A DNA stretch of 35,933 nucleotides. Origin: Pseudomonas lurida. GTDB lineage: Bacteria > Pseudomonadota > Gammaproteobacteria > Pseudomonadales > Pseudomonadaceae. The stretch covers positions 1 to 35,933 of the forward strand of contig NZ_JAAMRE010000043.1 in NCBI RefSeq assembly GCF_013522705.1, written 5' to 3'. Below, piece after piece: positions 7,190 to 15,545 of this stretch (the first letter of the stretch is position 1; every line of letters starts with the position of its first letter). The notes beneath the pieces were generated by a model. It had not been told where the DNA came from. It did no database searches and was given only the letters and a program-made list of their open reading frames with translations. The position numbers and the translations under genes are program-made.

Positions 7190-7213
7190 CATCGGGAGCA
7201 AGCCCCTCCCACA
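7190..7213. repeat. Single REP (CATCGGGAGCAAGCCCCTCCCACA type)
   Basis: This solitary half of the REP type seen as a pair at 14059-14147 lies in the short gap between the convergent dioxygenase gene and bkdR. With no other hairpin here, it may act as the 3' end structure for both transcripts. Confidence 0.6.
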
Positions 7214-7230
7214 TGTGTGCCTGGGTTGCA

Positions 7231-7719
7231 TCAGGAACCGAGGCTGATGCCGTTGGAGGGCAATGGCAACGCGGTCTTGTAGCGCACCTGCTTGAGCGCA
7301 AAGCTGGAGCGGATATTCGCCACGCCCGGCACCTTGGTCAGGAAATCCATCATGAAGCGCTCCAATGCCTGGATCGTCGGCACCAGCACGCGGATCAGGT
7401 AGTCGGGGTCGCCGGCCATCAGGTAGCACTCCATCACCTCGGGGCGGTCGGCGATGGCGCTTTCGAACTGTTGCAGGGCCAGCTCATTCTGTTTTTCCAG
7501 GCTGACATGGATAAACACGTTGACGTGCAACCCCAGCAGATCGGCATCCAGCAGGGTGACCTGTTCACGGATCAGGCCCAGTTCCTCCATGGCCTTGACC
7601 CGGTTGAAACACGGCGTGGGCGACAGGTTGACCGAGCGGGCCAGGTCGGCGTTGGTGATCCGCGCGTTCTCCTGCAGGGCGTTGAGAATGCCGATATCGG
7701 TACGGTCCAGTTTGCGCAT
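7231..7719 (-). CDS. bkdR: Lrp/AsnC-family regulator BkdR
   Basis: This 162-residue feast/famine regulator has an N-terminal winged HTH (about 4-60; LDRTDIGILNALQENARITN, then LARSVNLSPTPCFNRVKAME). A C-terminal RAM ligand-binding domain (about 70-150) carries the typical MAGDPDYLIRVLVP stretch. In Pseudomonas putida, BkdR activates the divergent bkd operon in response to branched-chain amino acids. The same divergent arrangement is seen here, with 195 bases between the two starts. The start MRKLDRTD is the usual beginning for this family. Confidence 0.92.
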   Translation of the reverse strand: MRKLDRTDIGILNALQENARITNADLARSVNLSPTPCFNRVKAMEELGLIREQVTLLDADLLGLHVNVFIHVSLEKQNELALQQFESAIADRPEVMECYLMAGDPDYLIRVLVPTIQALERFMMDFLTKVPGVANIRSSFALKQVRYKTALPLPSNGISLGS

Positions 7720-7914
7720 GAGACAAAATCACCTGTTTATTATGTTTATGCAGATTTTTTATCCGCAAATGATCATGAGCGCAATGAAACACAGATAAAT
7801 ATTCTTCTACGCCCCGCCTATGATTGTTGTAGGACAAGATTTCCCCTATCCGGGGACTGATTGTCAGCTAGCGCGCCCACTACAAGAAATTCACAAGATA
7901 GAGCGTAGAAAGCC
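7720..7914. promoter_or_regulatory. bkdR-bkdA1 divergent control region
   Basis: This 195-bp gap is clearly more AT-rich than its surroundings, especially about 7730-7810. It must hold the bkdR promoter, the bkd promoter and the BkdR binding sites, which in P. putida span a long region of the same gap. I see no unambiguous single palindrome or promoter hexamer pair. The assignment is therefore by position and the known regulation of the system. Confidence 0.6.
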
Positions 7915-9150
7915 ATGACCCAGCAGTACGAACCGCTGCGCCTGCACGTTCCCGAACCCTCGGGCCGCCCAGGCTGCAAGACCGATTTCACCTACCTGCG
8001 CCTGAACGACGCCGGCCTGGTGCGCAAACCCGCCATCGACGTAGAACCCGCCGACACCGCCGACCTGGCCAAGGGCTTGATCCGCGTGCTCGATGACCAG
8101 GGTCAGGCCCTGGGGCCGTGGGCCGAAGGGGTTCCCGTAGAGATCCTGCGCAAGGGCATGCGTGCCATGCTCAAGACACGGATCTTCGATAACCGCATGG
8201 TGGTCGCCCAGCGTCAGAAAAAAATGTCGTTCTACATGCAAAGCCTTGGCGAGGAAGCCATCGGCAGCGCCCAGGCCCTGGCCCTGAACATCGACGACAT
8301 GTGTTTCCCCACCTACCGCCAGCAAAGCATCCTGATGGCCCGCGAAGTGCCGCTGGTGGACCTGATCTGCCAGTTGCTGTCCAACGAGCGCGACCCGCTC
8401 AAAGGTCGTCAGCTGCCGATCATGTACTCGGTCAAAGACGCTGGCTTCTTCACTATTTCCGGCAACCTCGCCACCCAATTCGTACAGGGCGTGGGCTGGG
8501 GCATGGCGTCGGCGATCAAGGGCGATACCAAGATCGCGTCGGCCTGGATCGGTGACGGCGCCACCGCCGAATCGGACTTCCACACCGCCCTCACCTTCGC
8601 CCACGTCTACCGCGCGCCGGTGATTCTCAACGTGGTCAACAACCAATGGGCAATCTCCACCTTCCAGGCCATTGCCGGCGGTGAAGCCACCACCTTCGCC
8701 GGACGCGGCGTCGGTTGCGGCATTGCCTCCCTGCGTGTGGACGGCAACGACTTCATCGCGGTGTACGCCGCTTCCGCCTGGGCCGCCGAACGTGCGCGCC
8801 GCAACCTCGGCCCGACCCTGATCGAATGGATCACCTACCGCGCCGGCCCCCACTCCACTTCGGACGATCCATCCAAGTACCGCCCCGCCGACGACTGGAG
8901 CCACTTCCCGCTGGGCGACCCGATTGCCCGTCTAAAGCAGCACCTGATCAAGATTGGACAGTGGTCCGAAGAGGAGCACGCGGCGGTCAGTGCCGAACTG
9001 GAAGCCGAGGTCATCGCCGCGCAAAAACAAGCCGAACAGTACGGCACCCTGGCCGGTGGCCAGATCCCAAGCGCCGCGACCATGTTCGAAGACGTCTATA
9101 AAGAGATGCCGGAGCACTTAAAGCGCCAGCGTCAGCAGTTGGGGATCTGA
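7915..9150 (+). CDS. bkdA1: Branched-chain 2-oxoacid dehydrogenase E1 alpha
   Basis: This 411-residue alpha chain is half of the thiamine-diphosphate-dependent E1 component, which decarboxylates 2-oxo acids from valine, leucine and isoleucine. It shows the thiamine diphosphate motif starting GDG at 213-215 and ending NN at 242-243 (WIGDGATAESDF...LNVVNN). A loop HSTSDDPSKYRP (about 312-323) corresponds to the phosphorylation loop of eukaryotic E1 alpha. The length matches the P. putida protein. It is the first gene of the operon, with bkdA2 starting one base after its stop. Confidence 0.96.
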   Translation: MTQQYEPLRLHVPEPSGRPGCKTDFTYLRLNDAGLVRKPAIDVEPADTADLAKGLIRVLDDQGQALGPWAEGVPVEILRKGMRAMLKTRIFDNRMVVAQRQKKMSFYMQSLGEEAIGSAQALALNIDDMCFPTYRQQSILMAREVPLVDLICQLLSNERDPLKGRQLPIMYSVKDAGFFTISGNLATQFVQGVGWGMASAIKGDTKIASAWIGDGATAESDFHTALTFAHVYRAPVILNVVNNQWAISTFQAIAGGEATTFAGRGVGCGIASLRVDGNDFIAVYAASAWAAERARRNLGPTLIEWITYRAGPHSTSDDPSKYRPADDWSHFPLGDPIARLKQHLIKIGQWSEEEHAAVSAELEAEVIAAQKQAEQYGTLAGGQIPSAATMFEDVYKEMPEHLKRQRQQLGI

Positions 9151-9151
9151 C

Positions 9152-10210
9152 ATGAACGATCACAACAACAGCATCGAAGTGGAAACCGCCATGACCACCA
9201 CCACCATGACCATGATCCAGGCCCTGCGCTCGGCCATGGATGTGATGCTCGAACGCGACGACAACGTGGTGGTGTTCGGCCAGGACGTCGGTTATTTCGG
9301 CGGCGTGTTCCGCTGCACCGAAGGCCTGCAGAGCAAGTACGGCACTTCGCGGGTATTTGACGCGCCGATCTCCGAAAGCGGCATCGTCGGCGTGGCGGTG
9401 GGCATGGGCGCCTATGGTTTGCGCCCGGTGGCCGAGATCCAGTTCGCCGACTACGTCTACCCCGCCACCGACCAGATCATCTCCGAAGCCGCGCGCCTGC
9501 GTTATCGCTCCGCCGGCCAGTTCACCGCGCCGCTGACCATGCGCATGCCCTGCGGCGGCGGCATCTATGGCGGCCAGACTCACAGCCAAAGTATCGAAGC
9601 GGTGTTCACCCAGGTCTGCGGCCTGCGCACGGTGATGCCGTCCAACCCGTATGACGCCAAGGGCCTGCTGATCGCCTCCATCGAAAACGATGACCCGGTG
9701 ATCTTCCTCGAACCCAAGCGCCTGTACAACGGCCCGTTCGACGGCCATCACGACCGCCCTGTCACCCCGTGGTCGAAACACCCGCAAGCCCAAGTGCCGG
9801 ACGGTTACTACACCGTGCCGCTGGACGTGGCCGCCATTGTGCGTCCGGGCTCGGCCGTCACCGTGCTGACCTACGGCACCACCGTGTATGTGTCCCAGGT
9901 GGCCGCCGAGGAAACCGGCATCGACGCCGAAGTCATCGACCTGCGCAGCCTGTGGCCGCTGGACCTGGAAACCATCGTCAAATCGGTGAAAAAGACCGGC
10001 CGTTGCGTGGTGGTGCATGAAGCCACGCGCACCTGTGGCTTTGGCGCCGAGCTGGTAGCGCTGGTGCAGGAGCATTGCTTCCACCACCTGGAAGCGCCGA
10101 TCGAACGCGTCACCGGGTGGGACACCCCCTACCCGCACGCGCAGGAGTGGGCGTATTTCCCAGGGCCGTCCCGTGTGGGCGCGGCGCTGCAACGGGTCAT
10201 GGAGGTCTGA
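9152..10210 (+). CDS. bkdA2: Branched-chain 2-oxoacid dehydrogenase E1 beta
   Basis: This 352-residue beta chain, with bkdA1, forms the alpha2beta2 E1 that decarboxylates branched-chain 2-oxo acids. Typical stretches are VFGQDVGYFGGVFRCTEGL near the N-terminus, MPCGGGIYGGQTHSQSIEA in the middle and LRSLWPLDLETI in the C-terminal transketolase domain. The ATG at 9152 lies one base after the bkdA1 stop. An internal ATG at 9191 would give 339 residues, but the longer form begins like the P. putida protein (MNDHNNSI). The bkdB ATG follows its stop directly. Confidence 0.96.
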   Translation: MNDHNNSIEVETAMTTTTMTMIQALRSAMDVMLERDDNVVVFGQDVGYFGGVFRCTEGLQSKYGTSRVFDAPISESGIVGVAVGMGAYGLRPVAEIQFADYVYPATDQIISEAARLRYRSAGQFTAPLTMRMPCGGGIYGGQTHSQSIEAVFTQVCGLRTVMPSNPYDAKGLLIASIENDDPVIFLEPKRLYNGPFDGHHDRPVTPWSKHPQAQVPDGYYTVPLDVAAIVRPGSAVTVLTYGTTVYVSQVAAEETGIDAEVIDLRSLWPLDLETIVKSVKKTGRCVVVHEATRTCGFGAELVALVQEHCFHHLEAPIERVTGWDTPYPHAQEWAYFPGPSRVGAALQRVMEV

Positions 10211-11467
10211 ATGGGCACGCACGTTATCAAGATGCCGGACATTGGCGAAGGCATCGCGGAAGTAGAACTGTCGCAGTGGCATGTGAACGTCGGCGATATG
10301 GTGGTCGAAGACCAGGTGCTGGCGGATGTGATGACCGACAAGGCGATGGTGGATATTCCCTCGCCGGTGCACGGCAAGGTGATCGCCCTCGGCGGCGCGC
10401 CGGGCGAAGTCATGGCCGTGGGAAGTATTCTGATCAGCATTGAAGTGGAAGGCGCGGGCAATACCAAGGACGTGCCGGTCGAGGCTGAACCGGTGAAGGC
10501 CGCTCCCGTCGTTGAAGCCAAGCCAGCCCCGGTCCAAAGCAAACCCGCACCAACTCAGGCTCCAGCGCAAGCCCCGGTAGCCCGCGAAGCCGACGAACGC
10601 CCGCTGGCCTCCCCCGCCGTGCGCAAGCATGCGCTGGATGCCGGCATCCCGCTGTGCCTGGTCCAAGGCTCTGGCCCGGCGGGCCGCATTCTGCACGAAG
10701 ATTTGGACGCTTACTTGCTCCAGCCTGCGACGCAACATAAAACCGCTGCCGCCTCTTACGCCGAACGCCACGACGAAGAACAGATCCCGGTGATCGGCAT
10801 GCGCCGCAAAATCGCCCAGCGCATGCAGGACGCCACCCGGCGCGCCGCGCATTTCAGCTATGTGGAAGAAATCGACGTCACCGCGCTGGACGAGCTGCGC
10901 GTACACCTCAACGAAAAGCACGGTGCCACACGCGGCAAGCTGACCCTGTTGCCGTTTATCGTGCGCGCCATGGTCGTGGCGCTGCGCGATTTTCCGCAGA
11001 TCAATGCGCGTTACGACGACGAAGCCCAGGTCATCACCCGCCTCGGCGCGGTGCATGTGGGCGTCGCCACCCAGAGCGACATCGGCCTGATGGTGCCGGT
11101 GGTGCGGCATGCCGAAGCCCGCAACCTGTGGGGCACCGCCGAAGAGATCGCGCGCCTGGCCACGGCCGCGCGCAATGGCAAGGCCAGCCGTGAAGAACTG
11201 TCCGGTTCCAGCATCACCCTGACCAGCCTCGGCGCGTTGGGCGGTATCGTCAGCACGCCGGTGCTGAACCTGCCGGAGGTAGCCATCGTCGGCGTCAATC
11301 GCATCGTCGAACGGCCGATGGTGATCAAGGGCCAGATCGTGATTCGCAAGATGATGAACCTCTCCAGCTCCTTCGATCACCGCGTGGTCGATGGCATGGA
11401 CGCGGCGCAATTCATCCAGGCCATTCGCGGCCTGCTCGAACAACCCGCCAGCCTGTTCCTGGAGTAA
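10211..11467 (+). CDS. bkdB: Branched-chain 2-oxoacid dehydrogenase E2, lipoamide acyltransferase
   Basis: This 418-residue core enzyme moves the acyl group from E1 to coenzyme A. It has a single lipoyl domain (about 3-78) with K44 in DVMTDKAMVDIP as the lipoylation site. An Ala/Pro-rich linker (about 92-125) follows, then a peripheral subunit-binding domain (about 134-170, ASPAVRKHALDAGIPL). The catalytic domain ends with the acyltransferase motif HRVVDGMDAAQF (H390, D394). Its start is immediately after the bkdA2 stop with GGAGG upstream, so translation is coupled. Confidence 0.96.
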   Translation: MGTHVIKMPDIGEGIAEVELSQWHVNVGDMVVEDQVLADVMTDKAMVDIPSPVHGKVIALGGAPGEVMAVGSILISIEVEGAGNTKDVPVEAEPVKAAPVVEAKPAPVQSKPAPTQAPAQAPVAREADERPLASPAVRKHALDAGIPLCLVQGSGPAGRILHEDLDAYLLQPATQHKTAAASYAERHDEEQIPVIGMRRKIAQRMQDATRRAAHFSYVEEIDVTALDELRVHLNEKHGATRGKLTLLPFIVRAMVVALRDFPQINARYDDEAQVITRLGAVHVGVATQSDIGLMVPVVRHAEARNLWGTAEEIARLATAARNGKASREELSGSSITLTSLGALGGIVSTPVLNLPEVAIVGVNRIVERPMVIKGQIVIRKMMNLSSSFDHRVVDGMDAAQFIQAIRGLLEQPASLFLE

Positions 11468-11471
11468 CGGC

Positions 11472-12851
11472 ATGACGCACATTACGCATACCACCCTGCT
11501 GATCATCGGCGGCGGCCCCGGCGGTTATGTCGCGGCGATCCGCGCCGGTCAACTGGGCATCCCGACCATCCTGGTGGAAGCCCAGGCATTGGGGGGCACT
11601 TGCCTGAATATCGGCTGTATCCCGTCCAAGGCCTTGATCCATGTGGCCGAGCAATTCCAGCAAAGCGTGCATCACAGCCAGGGCTCGCCGCTGGGCATAG
11701 AAGTGGACGTGCCGACACTGGACATCCGCAAAAGCGTGGAATGGAAGGACGGCATCGTCGACCGCCTGACCACCGGCGTCGCAGCCTTGCTCAAGAAGCA
11801 CAAGGTGCAGGTGATACACGGCTGGGCCAAGGTAGTCGACGGCAAGACCGTCGATGTCGGCGAGCAACGCATCCAGTGCGAACACCTGCTGCTGGCCACC
11901 GGTTCCACAAGCGTCAACCTGCCGATGCTGCCCATCGGTGGGCCGATTATCTCGTCTACCGAAGCCCTGGCGCCGACCCGCGTGCCCAAACGCATGATCG
12001 TAGTGGGCGGTGGTTATATCGGCCTGGAACTGGGAATCGCCTACCGCAAGCTCGGGGCGCAGGTCAGCGTAGTAGAGGCGCAGGATCGCATCCTGCCCGC
12101 CTACGACGGCGAGCTGACCCAGCCGGTGGCCGAATCCCTCAAGCAACTGGGGGTAACGCTGTACCTCAAGCACAGCGTCACCGGGTTTGCCGACGGCAAC
12201 CTGCAGGTTCGTGACCCCAACGGCGACACCTTGTCATTGGCCACCGACCAGGTGCTGGTCGCGGTGGGTCGCAAACCCAACACCCAGGGCTGGAACCTCG
12301 AAGCGCTGAACCTGGACATGAACGGCGCGGCGATCAGGATCGACAGCCGCTGCCAGACCAGCATGCGCAATGTGTATGCCATCGGCGACCTGAGCGGCGA
12401 GCCGATGCTGGCGCACCGAGCCATGGCCCAGGGCGAAATGGTTGCCGAACTGATCAGCGGCCTGCACCGCGAGTTCAACCCGGCGGCGATCCCGGCGGTG
12501 TGCTTTACCGACCCGGAACTGGTGGTGGTCGGCAAAACGCCCGACGATGCCAAGGCGGCGGGACTGGATTGCATCGTGTCGAGCTTCCCGTTCGCGGCCA
12601 ATGGTCGGGCGATGACGCTGGAGTCGAAAACCGGCTTCGTGCGGGTGGTGGCGCGGCGGGACAACCATCTGATCGTCGGCTGGCAGGCTGTGGGTGTGGG
12701 CGTGTCCGAACTGTCCACGGCCTTCGGCCTGAGCCTGGAAATGGGCGCGCGCCTGGAAGACGTGGCCGGCACCATTCACGCGCACCCGACCCTCGGTGAG
12801 GCTGTGCAGGAAGCGGCATTGCGGGCGCTGGGCCACGCGCTGCATCTGTAG
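11472..12851 (+). CDS. lpdV: Dihydrolipoyl dehydrogenase LPD-Val (E3)
   Basis: This 459-residue FAD/NAD flavoenzyme reoxidises the lipoyl arm of the Bkd complex. It shows the FAD motif IIGGGPGGYVAAIRA (11-25) and the redox disulfide C44-C49 in GGTCLNIGCIPSK. The NAD-binding motif is VVGGGYIGLELG, and the C-terminal catalytic HAHPTLGEAV supplies the His-Glu pair. The start at 11472 is chosen because GGAG lies seven bases upstream and MTHITHTTLLIIGGG begins right before the FAD fold. An upstream in-frame ATG at 11391 would lie inside bkdB. The length equals the P. putida LPD-Val. It is the last gene of the bkd operon. Confidence 0.96.
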   Translation: MTHITHTTLLIIGGGPGGYVAAIRAGQLGIPTILVEAQALGGTCLNIGCIPSKALIHVAEQFQQSVHHSQGSPLGIEVDVPTLDIRKSVEWKDGIVDRLTTGVAALLKKHKVQVIHGWAKVVDGKTVDVGEQRIQCEHLLLATGSTSVNLPMLPIGGPIISSTEALAPTRVPKRMIVVGGGYIGLELGIAYRKLGAQVSVVEAQDRILPAYDGELTQPVAESLKQLGVTLYLKHSVTGFADGNLQVRDPNGDTLSLATDQVLVAVGRKPNTQGWNLEALNLDMNGAAIRIDSRCQTSMRNVYAIGDLSGEPMLAHRAMAQGEMVAELISGLHREFNPAAIPAVCFTDPELVVVGKTPDDAKAAGLDCIVSSFPFAANGRAMTLESKTGFVRVVARRDNHLIVGWQAVGVGVSELSTAFGLSLEMGARLEDVAGTIHAHPTLGEAVQEAALRALGHALHL

Positions 12852-12882
12852 GCAACCCAGCTCCCACCCTTGAGATGCAATC

Positions 12883-12966
12883 AGCTGTGGGAGCCGGCCT
12901 TGCCCGCGATAGCGGCGGATCAGCCAATACAGATGTCGGATGGTCCGCCCACCTGCTCCCACACGA
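12883..12966. repeat. REP pair (GTGGGAGCCGGCCTTGCCCGCGATAGC type)
   Basis: A REP core (GCTGTGGGAGCCGGCCTTGC at 12883-12902, continuing CCGCGATAGCGGCGG) is followed by an inverted, shortened partner (CACCTGCTCCCACAC, ending near 12965). It lies 32 bases after lpdV and is the most likely 3' boundary of the bkd transcript. Confidence 0.65.
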
Positions 12967-13033
12967 GCCAAGAATGAAGTATTGTTGCGCCCATCCAGAA
13001 AAAAATCCGACTTGACCAGAGATAGAGGGTGTC

Positions 13034-14053
13034 ATGGGTAACGAAAGCATCAATTGGGACAAGCTGGGTTTTGACTACATCAAGACCGACAAGCGGTTTC
13101 TCCAGACCTGGAAAAACGGCGAATGGCAAGCCGGCACCCTGACCGACGACAACGTGCTGCACATCAGCGAGGGCTCCACCGCCCTGCACTATGGTCAGCA
13201 GTGCTTTGAAGGCCTCAAGGCCTACCGTTGCAAAGACGGCTCGATCAACCTGTTCCGCCCGGACCAGAACGCCGCCCGCATGCAACGCAGCTGCGCGCGC
13301 CTGCTGATGCCCCACGTACCGACCGACGCGTTCATCGACGCCTGCAAGCAAGTGGTCAAGGCCAACGAGCGGTTCATCCCGCCGTACGGCAGCGGCGGCG
13401 CGCTGTACCTGCGTCCGTTCGTGATCGGCACCGGTGACAACATCGGCGTACGCACCGCGCCCGAATTCATCTTCTCGGTGTTCTGCATCCCTGTCGGCGC
13501 CTACTTCAAGGGCGGCCTGGTGCCCCACAACTTCCAGATCTCCACCTTCGACCGCGCCGCGCCACAGGGCACTGGCGCGGCCAAGGTCGGTGGCAACTAC
13601 GCCGCCAGCCTGATGCCGGGCTCGGAAGCGAAGAAATCCGGTTTTGCCGACGCAATCTATCTGGATCCGATGACCCACTCGAAAATCGAAGAAGTCGGTT
13701 CGGCCAACTTCTTCGGGATCACCCACGACAACCAGTTCATCACGCCGAAGTCGCCTTCGGTGCTGCCAGGCATCACCCGCCTGTCGCTGATCGAACTGGC
13801 CCAGACCCGCCTGGGCCTGGAAGTGGTCGAGGGCGAAGTGTTCATCGACAAGCTGGACCAATTCAAGGAAGCCGGCGCCTGCGGCACGGCGGCGGTGATT
13901 TCGCCGATCGGCGGTATCCAGTACAACGGAAAACTGCACGTGTTCCACAGCGAAACCGAAGTCGGCCCGATCACCCAGAAGCTCTACAAAGAGCTGACCG
14001 GCGTGCAGACCGGCGACGTCGAAGCACCTGCCGGTTGGATCGTAAAGGTCTAA
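13034..14053 (+). CDS. ilvE: Branched-chain amino acid aminotransferase
   Basis: This 339-residue fold-type IV PLP enzyme interconverts branched-chain amino acids and their 2-oxo acids, the substrates of the Bkd complex encoded just upstream. The PLP lysine is K184 in GTGAAKVGGNYAAS. Other family signatures are ALHYGQQCFEGLKAYR (about 50-65) and the C-terminal GTAAVISPIGGI (about 288-299). The length and the KVGGNY context match the longer, mammalian-like branched-chain aminotransferases rather than E. coli IlvE. The start at 13034 follows GAGGG at a normal distance. It has its own promoter region after the REP pair, so it is probably a separate transcript from bkd. Confidence 0.9.
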   Translation: MGNESINWDKLGFDYIKTDKRFLQTWKNGEWQAGTLTDDNVLHISEGSTALHYGQQCFEGLKAYRCKDGSINLFRPDQNAARMQRSCARLLMPHVPTDAFIDACKQVVKANERFIPPYGSGGALYLRPFVIGTGDNIGVRTAPEFIFSVFCIPVGAYFKGGLVPHNFQISTFDRAAPQGTGAAKVGGNYAASLMPGSEAKKSGFADAIYLDPMTHSKIEEVGSANFFGITHDNQFITPKSPSVLPGITRLSLIELAQTRLGLEVVEGEVFIDKLDQFKEAGACGTAAVISPIGGIQYNGKLHVFHSETEVGPITQKLYKELTGVQTGDVEAPAGWIVKV

Positions 14054-14058
14054 CCGCC

Positions 14059-14147
14059 TGTGGGAGGGGGCTTGCCCCCGATAGCAGTGGCTCAGTCAAT
14101 GAATCTGTTGACTGATACACCGCATCGGGGGCAAGCCCCCTCCCACA
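14059..14147. repeat. REPIN (paired GTGGGAGGGGGCTTGCCCCC REPs)
   Basis: TGTGGGAGGGGGCTTGCCCC at 14059 is mirrored by GGGGCAAGCCCCCTCCCACA ending at 14147, with about 45 bases between the two REP cores. This matches the paired inverted REPs (REPINs) described in P. fluorescens genomes. It begins six bases after the ilvE stop and probably forms that transcript's 3' hairpin. Confidence 0.88.
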
Positions 14148-14197
14148 TTCGAGCCGGTTCTTTCAGTTAACTGAGGAGGGCGTTTGGATTCTCATAT

Positions 14198-14218
14198 AGC
14201 GCAAGCCTCCTCCCACAT
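14198..14218. repeat. Degenerate single REP
   Basis: AGCGCAAGCCTCCTCCCACA is a decayed half of the same REP type as the REPIN just upstream. It lies between ilvE and the convergent acetyltransferase gene. Confidence 0.5.
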
Positions 14219-14234
14219 TTACTTTCCGATGTGC

Positions 14235-14699
14235 TCAGGCATCGCACGGCAACAGCGCCTTCTCCATCACCAAGGTGCGCTCACTGCCGTGATCGACCTC
14301 ACGTACCGTGCGAAACCCCAGCCTGGCGTAAAACGGCTCGGCCGTCAGCGAGGACGGCACACTCAGCGTTGTCACCCCCGCTTCCCCCGCGCGCAGTTCG
14401 ATTTCACTCATCAATAACCGGCCAATGCCCTGCCCTTGCCGCGTCGGGTTGACGAACACCGAGCGCACCACTTTGGCATCCAGCGCAGCGGTGCCGACGA
14501 TCACCCGCCCCTGAACCGCCACCAGCACCACACGCCGCTTGAGCAGCTCGCGCACCGCGTCGGGCGTAAAGTTGCTGGCCACCCGCTCAATCACATCCGC
14601 CGGATAATCCTGTGCGTTGCTGCCGTACAAAGCCGCCAGGATCACCCGGCTGACCCCCTCGGCATCGTCGGGCTGGGCGAGACGTACGACGGTAGACAT
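14235..14699 (-). CDS. GNAT-family N-acetyltransferase
   Basis: This 154-residue protein has the GNAT acetyl-CoA binding motif VRSVFVNPTRQGQGIGRLLM (about 79-98, containing Q/R-x-x-G-x-G). The C-terminal AEPFYARLGFRTVREV segment is typical of small stand-alone acetyltransferases. The substrate is unknown. The start at 14699 has a perfect AGGAGGG upstream. It lies 12 bases after the stop of the DUF4130-type gene, so it is probably the third gene of the radical-SAM operon, although it may be a passenger there. Confidence 0.85.
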   Translation of the reverse strand: MSTVVRLAQPDDAEGVSRVILAALYGSNAQDYPADVIERVASNFTPDAVRELLKRRVVLVAVQGRVIVGTAALDAKVVRSVFVNPTRQGQGIGRLLMSEIELRAGEAGVTTLSVPSSLTAEPFYARLGFRTVREVDHGSERTLVMEKALLPCDA

Positions 14700-14711
14700 G
14701 ATCCCTCCTGT

Positions 14712-15545
14712 TTAACCTTGCCCGCTGGCAATACGCTTACCGGGCCTGCTGCCGATCATCTTGGCCTGACCATCCTTCTGCTTCCCCGTTCGCGCTTCGC
14801 TGATCAAGCTTGGGATCAGCTTGCCCTCCGGCAGGTTTTTCCAGAAACGACTGGGCAGGTGCCCTTCCATCACCTTGGGGTTCAACCGCGCCGGGTTGAA
14901 TATATGGCTGTAATACGTCAGCCACATGGCGCTGTGAGGGTCTTCGACGTTCTGCGCCAGTTGCTGCCAGGGTTCGGGGCAATGGCGTTGATGAACCAGC
15001 TGTTCGCCATCGTAATACACGCCGTCCAACGGTGTGGCGATCATCCAGCGATGACGGCCCATGCGCCCGATAAAGTGCTGGCTGGCCGATTTCAGAATGT
15101 CGTGGGCGGGTTCATGCCAGGCTACGTATTCCGGCAGTTCCGGCCCAGCCTCCGGCGGCAGCGCGACAAAGCGCACGAACGCGTGCAGGTGGTGCGCTTC
15201 ACGGCTGACCTGCTTGATCCGCCGCTGCAACTCGCTGCCCAGTTTGTCGCCGGCCAGCATCGCGGTGCGGTCGCCGTGGCTGACGCGCCACAGCACTTCA
15301 TACAACAGGCTCCACCGCTGGTCGCCGTGGTAGCAGGCGGCCGACTCCAGCAGTTCGAGCAGTGCCTTGGGAATACGCGCCTGAAACGGCCCCAGCCCGG
15401 CAGGGATCGGCTCATCGGTGGCAAACAGATCCGCGGCCTGCGCCTCGCCCCAACTCACCTGGCTGGGGTCGACTTGATGACTGAGTAACCAGCGCGCCTG
15501 TTCGCGCCAGGTGTCGAACAGGTTGTCGCATTCCAGGCTGGTCAT
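14712..15545 (-). CDS. DUF4130/TIGR03915-type putative DNA repair partner protein
   Basis: This 277-residue soluble protein starts at MTSLECDNLFDTWREQARW. It resembles the family (TIGR03915, DUF4130) that accompanies a DNA-modification/repair radical-SAM protein, and that in some bacteria is fused to a UdgX-type uracil-DNA glycosylase. Conserved-looking segments are YEVLWRVSHGDR, REAHHLHAFVRF, YVAWHEPAHDIL and DPHSAMWLTYYSHIFNPAR, followed by RFWKNLPEG at the C-terminal end. No glycosylase domain is attached here. The ATG at 15545 overlaps the radical-SAM stop as ATGA, so translation is coupled and an equimolar complex is plausible. An in-frame upstream start inside the radical-SAM gene was rejected. 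Biochemical activity is unknown. Confidence 0.78.
   Translation of the reverse strand: MTSLECDNLFDTWREQARWLLSHQVDPSQVSWGEAQAADLFATDEPIPAGLGPFQARIPKALLELLESAACYHGDQRWSLLYEVLWRVSHGDRTAMLAGDKLGSELQRRIKQVSREAHHLHAFVRFVALPPEAGPELPEYVAWHEPAHDILKSASQHFIGRMGRHRWMIATPLDGVYYDGEQLVHQRHCPEPWQQLAQNVEDPHSAMWLTYYSHIFNPARLNPKVMEGHLPSRFWKNLPEGKLIPSLISEARTGKQKDGQAKMIGSRPGKRIASGQG

Noticed and set aside
9011..11506. 831-codon minus-strand open frame across bkdA2-bkdB
   Set aside because: It is antisense to strongly conserved bkd genes and has shadow composition (His, Gly, Arg and Asp rich) with no recognisable domain.
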